This document shows, in pieces, positions 11,301 through 22,900 of a stretch of DNA of 64,000 nt. A program made the translations under genes and the position numbers. Positions within the stretch are counted from its first letter, which is position 1; each line of letters opens with the position of its first letter. Origin of the DNA: Anthonomus grandis grandis (lineage: Eukaryota; Arthropoda; Insecta; Coleoptera; Curculionidae). A model generated the notes under the pieces. That model was not told the DNA's origin, ran no database searches, and saw only the letters and a program-made list of their open reading frames with translations. The DNA is taken from assembly GCF_022605725.1 (NCBI RefSeq), contig NC_065550.1:25796262-25860261 (forward strand), written 5' to 3'.

Positions 11301-13858
11301 TGAGAGCCATTACTCTTGGACACAACCTCATTAACAATTGACCACGCTTCGCGTTGCTCATTGGAGGAATATTTCAAACGTTTGGAATAATAGAGTCTTT
11401 TCGCTTCACACACAACTTTCCGGTAAACTTTTCGATATCTCGAGAATAGCGACAATACAAAATTATTTATCGGGTAGAACTTTTTTAAAATACCAAAAAA
11501 TCTAAGATTACGACCGGAAATGCGAATACCAGGAGTTAACCATCTTTTCCGGTCCCTAAATCGATTTTTTAATGGGTGAACGGGAAAGTATCTATCAACT
11601 AACTTTGAAAGAGATGCGTGAAATGTAGCAAGAGCATCCTGCTCACAAAATATTGAGTCCCAATTAAAAGATCGACATCCTGCGTCAAAAGACCGGAAGT
11701 TCCTTGTGCTGTAAATTCTACCCAAACCTCTGGATTTGTATCTTTTTCTGAATGGCACCTGAGCCAGGATGGCATTATGATCAGACAAAGCTGGGTCAAA
11801 TACATTACAAATTACATTCCCCTGTATATTGGAGGCAACATAGTCAATGGTTGTTGATGTGGTACCTGTTACACGCGTAGGGCTGTTAACATGCATAGTA
11901 ATCATACAAATCTAAGCAAAAGAGATTAAATGATGAATTTGATCTTTTCCCACTCAAAATAATTACAATTTATATAAATCACTTTCATCTAATTTTAAAT
12001 AAATGAAAACAACACATACTATATATCTTAACAATACCCAAGAAATAGGAATAACAATAATACACCAACCACACAGATGAGATGAGAGGTTTGCTGAAAT
12101 ATTCTAAATAGAAAATAAAATTAAATCCCAAGAAATGATATTATAGGTTTGTTGTATTGGTTTTCTGTAGGATTTATTTTACTCCTAGCCCTTGTATTAA
12201 GTCTTCCTAGGCTTAACTCTCTTTTTTTGATCTAGGTGGTATCCATTCCAATGTTTTTTCTCATAATTTTTTTGGTTTCTATTGGACATTCTCTGGACAT
12301 GTCCAGACCATATTAGTTTCTTTTTTTTATTTCTGATGTTAGTGGTTCTTCTATACCCATTCCACTTTTACCTTCTGTCTTTCCTAAAGATCTTCTGTAT
12401 ACATCCATTTCTCAACTCTATACAGAAGGCTCTTTTATGTGTGGTTATCATATATTTTCACTGTTTTCCTATTTCTTGGGACCAACAAATTTCATTAAGG
12501 TAACCAATCATTCTTCAGAATGTAAATGAATTTATTTAATTAATAATCCTTAAGGCCACTCTTTGCTATATTTAGAATTTTGGTTTTGAGAAAGTCTTTT
12601 ATGTGGAAAAAATATTTCATTTTAAAAACCTTCCTCAGTATGTAGTTGTTCAAGCTCTCAAACATATGTGAATTGAAATTTATTCTATCCTACAACAATA
12701 TTCCACGACACGTAGCTTGAAAAAACGTGTTCTAAGCTGAAAAACAAGGTGACCATGAACACTCTGATTGATTTCTAGATTCTGAAAAATAACATGTGGT
12801 ATAGCATTTAATTTTCCTGTTTCTCCTAGTACCGAAATGTCACCGACTAAAATTAGTGTTCTGTTGCACCCTTCCACAAGCCACTATCTGTAAACTGATC
12901 CATCGATTTCCTTCACTCAAACTAGACAAAACAGTTATTTTCAATATTATTGCCACTGTATGAAGGTCAGTTAATTTAAGTAAATTATTTATGAAATATA
13001 TAACAAATTAAAACTAATACTGACAGGAACAAACCATCTATCCATAGGAAAGCTAAGTATGATTTAATGTAAGACTCTCTGGAATCAAAAACTGAATGCA
13101 TATTGTTTGGTAATTTTTTTTTAATTTGTTTATTGTTACTCTTGTTTAGTAAGACAAAATGAATCAGTTAAATGAAATTCTTCTATACAGAAATTCATGA
13201 GCTGCTATAAAACATTTTTTTAAATATTTTAGTGAATACGGCCATAAAACAACAATGACAAGAATATAGCATCTAAAACCATAGAAAATATGAAATATCT
13301 CCATCAAACTAAAATCTCTCAAATACATTCACTTTCAAAAAGACACATATTACAAAATTTAAATCTAAAATAAATTCCCTAGAACATAATAATAATTAGT
13401 CTTTATAAGTCTATGTCGTCTCCAGTTGTCCAGGATTAAAGACATGGAAACGTCATTACAAATATTTTGCAATTTAGTCAAAGATTTGAGAAAGAAACTT
13501 ATCTTCGGTACTTTGAAATGATCAATAAACAGTGTTTAGAATAATGATATAAAAATAATGGCTTTAATCACAGACCTGATATAATAATTTATGACTAACT
13601 CCCATTTATTGAAGATCTATTTCATAAATCTAAAACTAAGCTATTTAGTGTAGAGTATAGGGAACATCTATGCCAAAATAAATAAATTTATTATAATTAT
13701 AATATTATCTTCAAACTTGCAATAATTCACATTTTTTTATTCAGCCCGATTATCACATGATCCCGTTCACAACTGTTGGTCCAGTAGAAACTCCAGCAAT
13801 AGAGGATTACGATGTCCCCGATGGAGAATACCAGGATGTCTCAAAGAAATGGAAGTAA
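8381..13858 (+). CDS. mRpL40: 39S/mitochondrial ribosomal protein L40 (mRpL40), 5 exons
   Basis: mRpL40 is a component of the large subunit of the mitochondrial ribosome. Exons are 8381-8415, 8479-8565, 8619-8789, 8849-9044 and 13745-13858. The phases close over 603 bp (200 residues, against 206 in human). The first two exons encode a basic, acid-poor N-terminus (starting M-S-F-A-K-I-I-P-Q-F-K-R) suited to a mitochondrial targeting peptide. The conserved core starts with A-E-P-M-K-K-K-K-R-L-D-P in exon 3, continues through a lysine/arginine-rich helix, and includes E-K-R-A-L-L-E-K-K-W in exon 4. The C-terminus gives Y-H-M-I-P-F and the proline-rich end typical of the family. The exon 1 donor (GTTTGC) is weak and was chosen because it alone keeps an ATG-started frame. 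Intron 4 is 4.7 kb because of LINE insertions. The gene is head-to-head with the BLVRB-like gene and tail-to-tail with FIRRM. Confidence 0.88.
9392..11930 (-). mobile_element. Jockey-like LINE, 5'-truncated, with poly(A) tail
   Basis: A T run at 9392-9413 is the poly(A) tail of an element read on the minus strand. The body carries one long reverse-transcriptase frame (11905-9641) and starts inside the endonuclease domain, so the copy is 5'-truncated, as usual for target-primed insertion. It sits antisense in mRpL40 intron 4. I could not identify a target-site duplication. The open frame and long tail suggest a fairly recent insertion. Confidence 0.8.
9641..11905 (-). CDS. LINE ORF2 remnant: endonuclease tail plus intact reverse transcriptase
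   Basis: The 754-codon frame has no internal stop. It starts with the end of an apurinic endonuclease domain (T-T-I-D-Y-V, then L-S-D-H-N-A-I, the S-D-H catalytic motif). Reverse transcriptase motifs follow in order: the N-Y-R-P-I-S-I-L-S block, F-C-D-L-S-K-A-F-D, G-V-P-Q-G-S-V-L-G-P, and the catalytic F-A-D-D-T-T. The thumb and C-terminal region ends in A-F-Y-S-I-E-D-F-F. The N-terminal part of the endonuclease is missing, so the frame is unlikely to support retrotransposition alone. A related but broken copy lies at 24110-25310, where the C-terminus reads A-Y-Y-S-I-E-E-Y-F. The annotated ATG is only the first in the truncated copy. Confidence 0.82.
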   Translation of the reverse strand: MITMHVNSPTRVTGTTSTTIDYVASNIQGNVICNVFDPALSDHNAILAQVPFRKRYKSRGLGRIYSTRNFRSFDAGCRSFNWDSIFCEQDALATFHASLSKLVDRYFPVHPLKNRFRDRKRWLTPGIRISGRNLRFFGILKKFYPINNFVLSLFSRYRKVYRKVVCEAKRLYYSKRLKYSSNEQREAWSIVNEVVSKSNGSQEVRIDSDILNRYFCSVADILTKGLSSTYDPLKFLPTTSGNSFYLSPTTPREIFCTIGSTKKKRASSDDGISVNLLGKLPLSAIQALSDAINISFQLGTFPLCLKLAKILPLYKGGDRSSPSNYRPISILSTLSKLIERLMKDRLLKFLLGEGVLRDEQFGFLSGKSTSDAMFDFLSKLLQGVNGREATAAVFCDLSKAFDCVSHRILLQKLSAYGVRGVALKWFECYLSGREQSVYLNGDFSGRESVDCGVPQGSVLGPLLFLVYINDLITLSICGHFTLFADDTTVLWSNKDPKQLVRDVAADLLKLKQWCDSNQLCLNMSKSHIIGFNFQAESLDFGENALDMVDNSAFLGLVIDKDLKFSDHIIKLNKKLASGCFSVRATVHELGRDVARDVYFALFESHLRYVLPFWGACSNYLFQSVFVLQKRAVRSLFRAHSRMHCGNLFKESRILTLPSLFILETACLIFKNKNSFPIRHHSYPTRQINNIPLPIPHFTSIKDSFIYRGLMIYNHISVELRSVQSLRQFRCKLKSYLLLKAFYSIEDFFKAEDVV
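12190..12440 (-). mobile_element. LINE C-terminal remnant (G-H-V-Q-R-M type)
   Basis: The minus strand over about 12320-12190 reads L-I-W-S-G-H-V-Q-R-M, then a basic tail with K-P-R-K-T. This is the C-terminal signature widely seen in arthropod LINE proteins (W-x-G-H-V-x-R-M ... G-R-P-x-x-T-W). Just upstream in another frame is D-V-Y-R-R-S, the preceding family motif (M-D-F-x-R-R-S). It is frame-broken and short, and lies in mRpL40 intron 4. Confidence 0.55.
12441..13744. other. mRpL40 intron 4, distal part, nothing recognised
   Basis: This AT-rich stretch ends at the exon 5 acceptor (pyrimidine-rich tract ending TTCAG at 13744). I see no gene, terminal inverted repeat or clear LINE motif. 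Confidence 0.4.
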
Positions 13859-13897
13859 ACTGTCATTTGTATTCAACATAGTAAGGAAAATTGCATT

Positions 13898-13903
13898 AAT
13901 AAA
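13898..13903 (+). terminator. mRpL40 poly(A) signal
   Basis: AATAAA lies 40 bases after the mRpL40 stop codon. It faces the FIRRM poly(A) signal on the other strand only 23 bases away, so the two short 3' UTRs probably overlap. Confidence 0.6.
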
Positions 13904-13925
13904 TATTTTAAGTTTATTTAGAAAT

Positions 13926-13931
13926 TTTATT
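13926..13931 (-). terminator. FIRRM poly(A) signal
   Basis: AATAAA on the minus strand lies 40 bases past the FIRRM stop (13971). Cleavage would fall around 13905-13915, inside or next to the expected mRpL40 3' end. Confidence 0.55.
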
Positions 13932-13970
13932 TAAAAATTCTAGGCCTACATAAAAAAATTACACTTAAAA

Positions 13971-16900
13971 TTATCGAATAACAGAAGAGATCTGTCCCAT
14001 AAGCAATCGCAAATCGGCACAGTTTTTTGCAGTTAACTTTTCGCGATAACACACTTTTACTAAACATTTTACTTCTCCTTTTAAACGGCTGATAACTTCT
14101 GATGCGCAAGAGTCTTCGTCGTCATTATCGATGCTACTAAGAGTTTCTGTTTTTCTGGTTTTTGATTGGTGAATTACAGGTGCATCTGTAACTCGCCTTT
14201 TATTTGGTATATTTGCCTTAGCACTATCAAACTTAAAGTTTCTCTGTACTGGTATAACGTTATCTTGAACTGATAAGTTTTTATTCCAAAGTATGCATTT
14301 ATGTTCAAACTTTGAAGCAATTCCTAGTAATTCAAACGCTTGCACTAGATTTATATTATCCTGTTTCCGTTTAAACGATCCGATATATTCAAAAACTTTT
14401 TGGGCTATATCTGGTTTTAACTTGTCTAGTAGCATATTTAAAGTTTCGTTGTCGCGAGTATTTAAGTTTAGTAGCATCTCTAAATAGTTTTCTTCCAGCC
14501 AAATAGTTTTTCCCATCACAAGTGGCAGCAGATCGGATATTTGAGCAATAATGTCCTGTTTATTAATTAGATTTGAATTTAGCAGCAGTGAAATTATTTT
14601 AAATATCGGTATCCAGTATGAGCTATTTTTCGCAAGGATTTTAAGTTTTGAAAAGACCTAAAAATTAATGAACCTGATTAGTCAAAGTGGAAATTTGGAC
14701 TTTAAATTTATTAAAATATTTAGTTCACTTCAATCATACAGTTTGTGGGTAATAAGACAAATTATTTCATTAATGCCTCAGGAAATTGCACAAAGCCGCA
14801 ATGAAGTAAGATTTGGGGTTTTACATTAGATCTCAAGTTGTCCTTTGCAAATCATGTAAACAAATTATCAAAAAAAATTGTTTGTATGGTCTTGTAGCAG
14901 AGAACTACATCAGCACCCTAGGATCCGAAGTAATCTTAAAAATGTTTTTCTCAGACTAAATAGATCTTTAAATTCAAATTCAACTTCATACTTTGCACCT
15001 CTTGTCTACAATAAGTTACCGATCAGAGTCAAGGATTTTCCAGAAAGTTGTTCCTTTTAAAGAAACCCTTTTATGATATTAATGAATTTCGTAACTGATA
15101 TACAATAAAATCCAATATGTAATGTATACCTAAGGATTATTTTAATTTCTGTGTTTTTCTTTTATTTTAACTTGTTTAACGTGACTTTATTAGATGTTAG
15201 TTCAGAAGAAGCGTATGACAAATCTTCCAGTTCATCAGAAGATGCTTATTGCTGCTTTGATAAGAACAGGACCCAAAAAATGTGCAAAACGCAAAATATT
15301 TCGGAACAGAAAAAAACGGATTTGTAATACATTTCATTTACCCGTTAATGAAGAACACCTAAGAGTTTGCAAGCAATTCTTAAAAACTTTGGATGAATCA
15401 AACCGATTTATAACTAATGTTTTAAAAAATTAACCAGAATCTAGTTCTGAAGTCTGTCGTGATGATAAAAGGGTCCTGTCAAGATTCCTGATTTTGATTT
15501 GCAATTAGTAAAAGAACATTTTAATTTAATACCTTCCTACGAGTCATTACTCCAGAGAAAAGTACTGGCTTCTGATTATAGGAAATATGTTAATTGGCTT
15601 CCAGAGGGAAAACGGTACAATACGGTCAAGATTTACGATGGAACTTCATAATCCCAAATTCCCTGAAATGTTTTAATTTTCAACTGCTTGGAAGAAATAA
15701 ATTATTGTCTGGCAACCTGGCAGGAAATACAAAAAGAAGATGACATAGCATAATTTAATTCATACGGGCAGTTGAAACTGTGTTCTTTCAATCCCATAGA
15801 CCTGTGTGTTACATAGTATACCCATACAAACATATATATTCAGATACAAAACTATCTATAAATCAATGAAAGGTGTAGATGAGTTAATTAATTAAAGCCC
15901 CTATGAAATAATATTCTTTAAGTCAGAAACCTCTGTTTTGACACCAATTGCTTCATTATTTATTTTATAAAGAAAAGCAATAGGGTTTCTTTGCTTAGAA
16001 AAAGTAATCTTATGGCACTTATTGATATTAAGGGACATTCTATTTAAGTGGCACATCATCAGAAATGGATGTGATCAGCCTAAATAGCTTCACATCATCA
16101 GAAAAAATTAGCACACGACAATTTTCAAGTTTCCAAACTAAATCAATCAAAAAGAGGCAAAACAAAACAGGGCCCGAGTGAGAGCCCTGTGGCACCCCAG
16201 ATGGCACCAAAATTTCAGAGGAACACGTACCTCCAAGATTAACAATCTGGGTTCTACCTCTGATGAATCCCGAGATCCACTGAAGAAGAGGCCCCACAAT
16301 ACCTAAAGCCCTAAGCTTCTGCAAGAGTACCCCATGGTTAACCCGATCAAAAGCTTTGGAAAAATCTGTATATATTGAGTCAACCTGAAGTCCCTTCTCC
16401 AAGCAGCGGTAAAGGTAGTTGACATACAGCACCAAATTAGCATCAGTAGATCTGCCTTTTATGAATCCAAATTGTTCAGGATTAAATAAAGATTTCCAGG
16501 CAATCCTATGACTGACCAGGCAGTCAAGCAGCTTTGGTAACTCAGATTGGTTACACACAGCCCGATAATTGGAAATTTAATTTCTACTACCAGATTTAAA
16601 AATGGGTTTTAGAAAACTTCTCTTCCAGAGAGTGGGATAAGAACCAGTACCTAGAGATTTGTTAAAAATGAACAGTATCGATTTCGTAAGAACACAAACA
16701 CATTTCTTTAGGAAGAATGCCGGAATCCCATCTGGTCCAGCGCAGAGCTTATTCTTAGAGGAAGTAATAACCTTATAAACATCCTGCGTTGACAGAGTTA
16801 AAGTGCTCAGACAAATTGATTTATCAAAATCAAAAGATGGTACGTCATTGACTTGCTCATCTGAATAGACGGATAAAAAGTATTCTACAAACATATCCGC

Positions 16901-19900
16901 AGTATCCGAGATATTTATACTAATCCTGTTATTGTATGTTATTCTGCAGGGAAGGCTAAAACCAGTTCTTTTATTTTGAATATATGACCAGAAGTACCTC
17001 GGATTGCCAGCGAGATTCATTTCCACCTTATTAATGTATTGCTGATAGCACAACTCTCTTAAGTACTCACATTCATGTCTCAAAAATACAAATTCATCAT
17101 ATTCCTGCTGTTGACCACTAATTTTAAACTTTTTGTGAATTTGTTTCTTTCTTATGATCAAACTGCGAAGCTCTGAAGGAAACCAAGATGGAAAAGAAGA
17201 ACTTTTGTACCTCTTTAGAGGAATAAACCTTTCCATCAAGGAGTAGATCACATTATAAAAAATTGAAACTATGACATCAATAGATGTCTCTCCCAAAAAC
17301 AACTGATTCCAGTCTATCCCAGCAAGACAATCGTTAATTGCTATGTAATCTTCCTTACCAAAATCAGAAAAATATTCCTCATATATCATATCATCAGAAT
17401 TTTTTGCACAACAAAGGTCAAACAGGTCAAAACCAATTGCTGTATGGTGTAAGCTATTCTCAAAAATCTTGTCTATTGCACGTTCGACACTAATTAAATC
17501 TGAGCTACTAAAACGAGATCCAAGGCAACCCCGTTGGTATTTAAAACCCCATTTACCTGAAAAAAGTTATAGAAGCTAAAGCAGTTGGCCAGAGAAAGCA
17601 CAGACTCTCTGTCATTCTCCAGACAACCACCAACCACCAAACCAAGATCATAATTCTCCCATCTAGCATATAGTAAATTGTGATCACCTGCCAAGACAAA
17701 CAAACTACTTGAATATCTACTATATACATGTTCAACGGATTCACAATGGCTTAAATAGGCTTGAAGTGGAGATGGAGATGGTATATAAATGTAACCAATA
17801 ACAAAGCTTTGATTGTTCATTGTAAAAGTTAAATAGATCTGATAAATATACACATCAACAAGTATGATACCAATTCTATATGTACATTTAAGCCCATGGA
17901 CTTATAACCTGAAAGCCAATATGAAAAAAGATAAGAAGAATGATTAGTTAGTCTAGGCGCTTGAAACTGTGTTCTTTCAATCCCATTGGGATTGAATGAA
18001 CCTCCGCAATCCAAAATGGCCTAACATGTTTTCATTTTCAACTGCCTGAAAGAAATAAATTATTGTCCGGACAGGGACTTTTAACCTGGAAGAAAATATG
18101 AAAAGAGAAAAAAAGATTTAATCCGTCCAGGCAGTTATAACTGCGTCCTTTCGATCTCATGGATCTCCACAATCCCAAATTTAATTGGATGATAATGATT
18201 TAGTTCGTCGTTTTCGATTACTTCCATTTCATGAGTTTAAAAGTAAAGTTCTTAAATGTGTTTAACTATGTGTGCCAAGTGTGACAAATTTAATATGCTT
18301 ATAAAAGCAAACATACATTTAGAATCTAATAATAAATCAGTTTATTTACAATAATGGAAAAAAAATATTACAAAATGATTAATTTCAATTTACCAGTAAA
18401 TAAACAATAATCACAGAAATAGTAGTATACTACTTGTACGTGATAACTTATTACACCTATACATAATAATAACAATAATAAAACGTAGATAAAAATAAAG
18501 CATAATACTAACAATTTGTTCCCGGACTTAGGTCGTAGCTATAGGTAATTTAGATTTTGACGAGTTCAGTATTTGTCTTTTTTTGTGTCTTTTGGGTCAT
18601 ATCTGTATATGTCTTGTTCAGTGGTTTTTTTTTGTTATAAATCAATTTTCGAGATCTGCAATTTTTTAGTTTAGTTATCCTATGTATTATTTATAAAATC
18701 TTTCTCTGCCCATCTGATGTATCCAATCTCTAACATATATTTTAAAATTTTTATTATTTAATTTATCTGTAATATTTTGGGGAACAAGGTTGAAGATTTG
18801 TGGAATGTAATACTTACTGTATCGCTGACCAATAGTTTTTCTACTTCGGGGTACTAATGCATTCTGATTCTGAGCTCGAGTTGCATAGGAACGAACCTAC
18901 ATTTTCAACAGAGATGTCTCCTTTATGTTAGTTCATTAGCAATTTCTGCACATATAATTGCCGCAAATCAAAAATGCCAGTATTAGCAAAAAGCTGATTG
19001 GAAGGAAACAGTTTATTTTTATCATATATCATTTTTATTATCCATTTTTGGACAACTTCGAGACAACGTATATGACAGTTTCTTATTCCACCCCATCCGC
19101 TAAGTCCATAGGTTAAGTGTGATTGTACTAAAGGAAAATATAATGTTTTTAAGTGTTCTAAATCCAAAAATTCTTTAAGTCGTTTAAATTTAGATAATAG
19201 ACTTCTTATTTGTTACTTCAGATGCGTGTATATCCCATTTTAAGTGTCTTTCTATTGTTACGCCCAAATATTTCATTACTTCTGCTTCTGGTACTAAAAT
19301 GTCTGTGTCTATCTTAAGTGGTCCCATTTTTGGCAAATTGCTTGCATAAGATGTAAATGTTAAGTATTTTGTTTTAGATATATTTAAATACCGTTTGTTT
19401 ATTTGAAGCCAATTCACAATGTTTGTAAAATCTTTCTCAGCTTTAACTTTTACAGATTGCCACGAATCACCAGAGTAAAAAATGGCAGTATCATCTGCGT
19501 AGCTTATTATTTGTCCCAAAGTACTCATTTTCTATATGTCAAGTAAGCCGTTGACATATCGAATATCTGAAAATCTGAATTAAGTAAGTATCAAAAAGAA
19601 GGTGCTTTTGAGGCAAAACGCAATTGATAAAAAACTTTAAACAAAAGAATTCGTCACTTTTGACCTACAGAAATGCCTGCCTACTTCAGACATTAAAACA
19701 TCTGGGGTTTTTTATAAGAGGCAACTCTGGGCAGTCAACTTAACAGTTCATAGGTATAGGGACCAAAAAGCCTTTTGTTACATTTAGCTTGAAGCAGTAG
19801 CAGCTAGAGGACCCAATCAAATAGGTTCCTCCTTATTTTAGAACCTGAGATTTATTTCTGCCACCATAAAGGAAATTCATGCTTAAGGAGTTCATGCTTA

Positions 19901-22900
19901 ATGCTCCTAACGTTGAGAAAATTAATCACACATATCTTACACCTGGGCATATACGTACATGGAATTTGATAATGATCATTTCATTATTGAAACAAAAAAT
20001 GTCAGATTAAACATTCAAGGGACAGGGAAAATCTTGTTCCTGTATATGGTTTAAAAAAACCATTTGAAGTCATTCAAATATGCCGAAATCATTTCTTTGA
20101 ATGTTCTGGACTACTTAGAACGTTTCTTCACTAAAGAAAAGTTAAAAAGAGGTTCCTGAGACTTATAAAGGTGCAAACCCCATAAGAAAAGAAATGTATT
20201 TTTATTGAAATGCTAAAAGAAAATATATCTTTCTTTGCTATACGTGTATATATTTGCTAAGAAAAACAGGTATATGTACTGTAATGTAAAAAACTAACCA
20301 TTGTTTACAATTTGATAAAAATAAAATATTAGCCACCAAAAATTTAAGCCTTTTATACTTTACTGAAAGAAACTGCGTGTTAGGGCATAATTATTATATT
20401 AAAATTAAATGTTCAGAATTTTAAAAAATTTAAAAGCCTAATATCTCAAAATCATCATTTTTTAGTTATATTCCTTCTCACATACAAGAGCCAATTGAAA
20501 GCCAGGAGTTATATACAGGTTATGTATGATTTTTGTCATATGTCCAGTCCAAGAAAGTAAAGAGATAATAAATAATAATTCTTCCTGACATTCTTTGACA
20601 CAAGATATCTACAAAAATATACAGTGTACTCCGTCTATAACGTACATGGGACGTAACGTACTTATAATTCGGAACCCGCCCAAATAGTCTTTGTCATTTT
20701 ACTGGATATAACGTACTAACTAAAATTTTAACACCGGCTATAACGTTCAATATTTTTGCCCGATTGACAGTAATTTTCCGGTTGTAACGTACAAAGGTAC
20801 GTTATAAGCAGAGTAATTTTCCACCTCTGTCGGGGATTCCCATTAATCGATACTGAGAAGTTTCTCTGTCGTCGCGCGTTGGCACCGAGGCCGCCGGGGA
20901 TTTCCAGTTCTCGACTCTGAGAATTTTTATAGAACATGCAAAATGAGATGACCGGTAGTTTTAGATTGAACATTGCGTGTTATTGTGCGAGTTTTAGTAG
21001 TTTTTTTGGTAAAATGACGGATAAGCGCAGAGCTATAAATTTGAAAGAAAAAATAGACATTAAAAGTATTGAAAGTGGCATTAACAAATCGGAAATTGCG
21101 AGAAGGAAAAATATGGCAAAAACAACAGTTTCTACAATTTGGAGCAATCGTGAAAAAATCAAGCAAGCAAGTGAAAATAAATCGCAAAGAATTAAGAAAA
21201 TTAGGAATCCCGTACGCCCAGATGTGGATCAAGCTCTTATTCGATGGTTTGAGGTCAGAAGAACCGAAAATATTCCTATAAGTGGACCACTTTTAAAAGC
21301 AAAAGCGGAAGATTTATCTAAGGGATTACACGGTAAAGATTTTAAGTGCTCTACGGGTTGGCTCGAGCGTTTTAAAGTTCGTCACAACATCAATGTCGGC
21401 AAAGTGTCCGGTGAAGCAGGAGATGTTAGCAGGGAAGCTGTGGTGAACTGGTTAACCGAGAAATGGCCAGGTATTGCACAAAATTACAGCTGTAAAGATA
21501 TTTTTAATGGAGATGAGACCGGACTATTTTACAAGATGACTCCAGACCGTACACTGAAATTTAGAGGAGAAAAGTGTGTGGGAGGCAAACAATCAAAGCT
21601 AAGATACACCGTTTGGGTTTGTGCAAATATGACAGGTAGTGAAAAATGTAAACTTCTTGTCATTGGTAAATACGAACGACCGAGGTGCATGAAAAATATT
21701 AAAAACCTGCCTGTTATTTATAAATCGAATAGACGCGCATGGATGACTTCAGACATTTTTATTAATTATTTGAAAGAGTGGGATGAAAAACTAAGACGTC
21801 AAAAAAGAAAAATATTGCTACTAGTGGACAATTGTGCAGCTCATCCAAAGAATGTAAATCTGACAAATATCAGATTAGAATTTTGCCTCCCAATTGCACT
21901 TCTGTCATACAACCAATGGATCAAGGCATAATAAAACCTATTACCGTAGATATTTTATGTATCGCCTAATTCAAGCATAGGATAGTGAGGAAACGTTCAA
22001 TCTAACAATTCTAGACTCGATAAAAATAATTGCGAAATCTTGGAATGAGGTTTCATAAAAAACGATTCAAAACTGCTTTCGACATGCTGGTCTAGTGAAA
22101 TCGATCGAGGAGTTTGATTGGGATATTCCGCTAAGTTATTGGTTGAAAAATCACTGCCAAGACGTAACTACTGCAGAAAAATATCTTCCTGAACTAGATA
22201 ATTTTACGACCATCGACGATAATCTGGTAGCAACGGAGACCTTAACGGATTGCGACATTATTGCCAAAGTTATAGAATCAAACTGTTCAACGAATGATTT
22301 AAGTTCCGATAACGAAAGCGGCGATGATAATGGACCAGTGAACGAACCCATTCCAAGTTATTGTGAAGCACTTTGTGCAATTAAAACTGTTTCGAATTTC
22401 TTACAATATACTGATTACGGATCTGATGATACAATTTTACAAGCCTCGTTAAAAGTTGAGAAGCACATCGAGAATTTCTACTAATAATATAAATAGTACA
22501 GATTTATTTTGATTACATAATATGTATATGTATCCTATTTCAATGTTAAATGTTACATATTAATATTATATCTTTTTTTGTATTTAATACTTAGAATGTA
22601 TTTTTTGTTAATTTAGTCCTTTTAAAACAAATAAATCTTTACATATTTATTTTTATGGGTTTCTTTTATAGCGTACCTCCGGTTATAAAGTACTAATTTT
22701 ATTCACCCTAGAGGGTACGTTATAACCGGAGTTCACTGTATTCCTATAGAAATGTCTTCTTGAACAATATATAAAAATAACAAATATATAAAAGAAATTA
22801 TGTTTTAAACTAAGATTAACTTACCAGTTGTGAACTTAAAAGATTATTTTGTATACAAATAACAGTGAGGGCATCAACCTTAAATATAAAATATTTAAAC

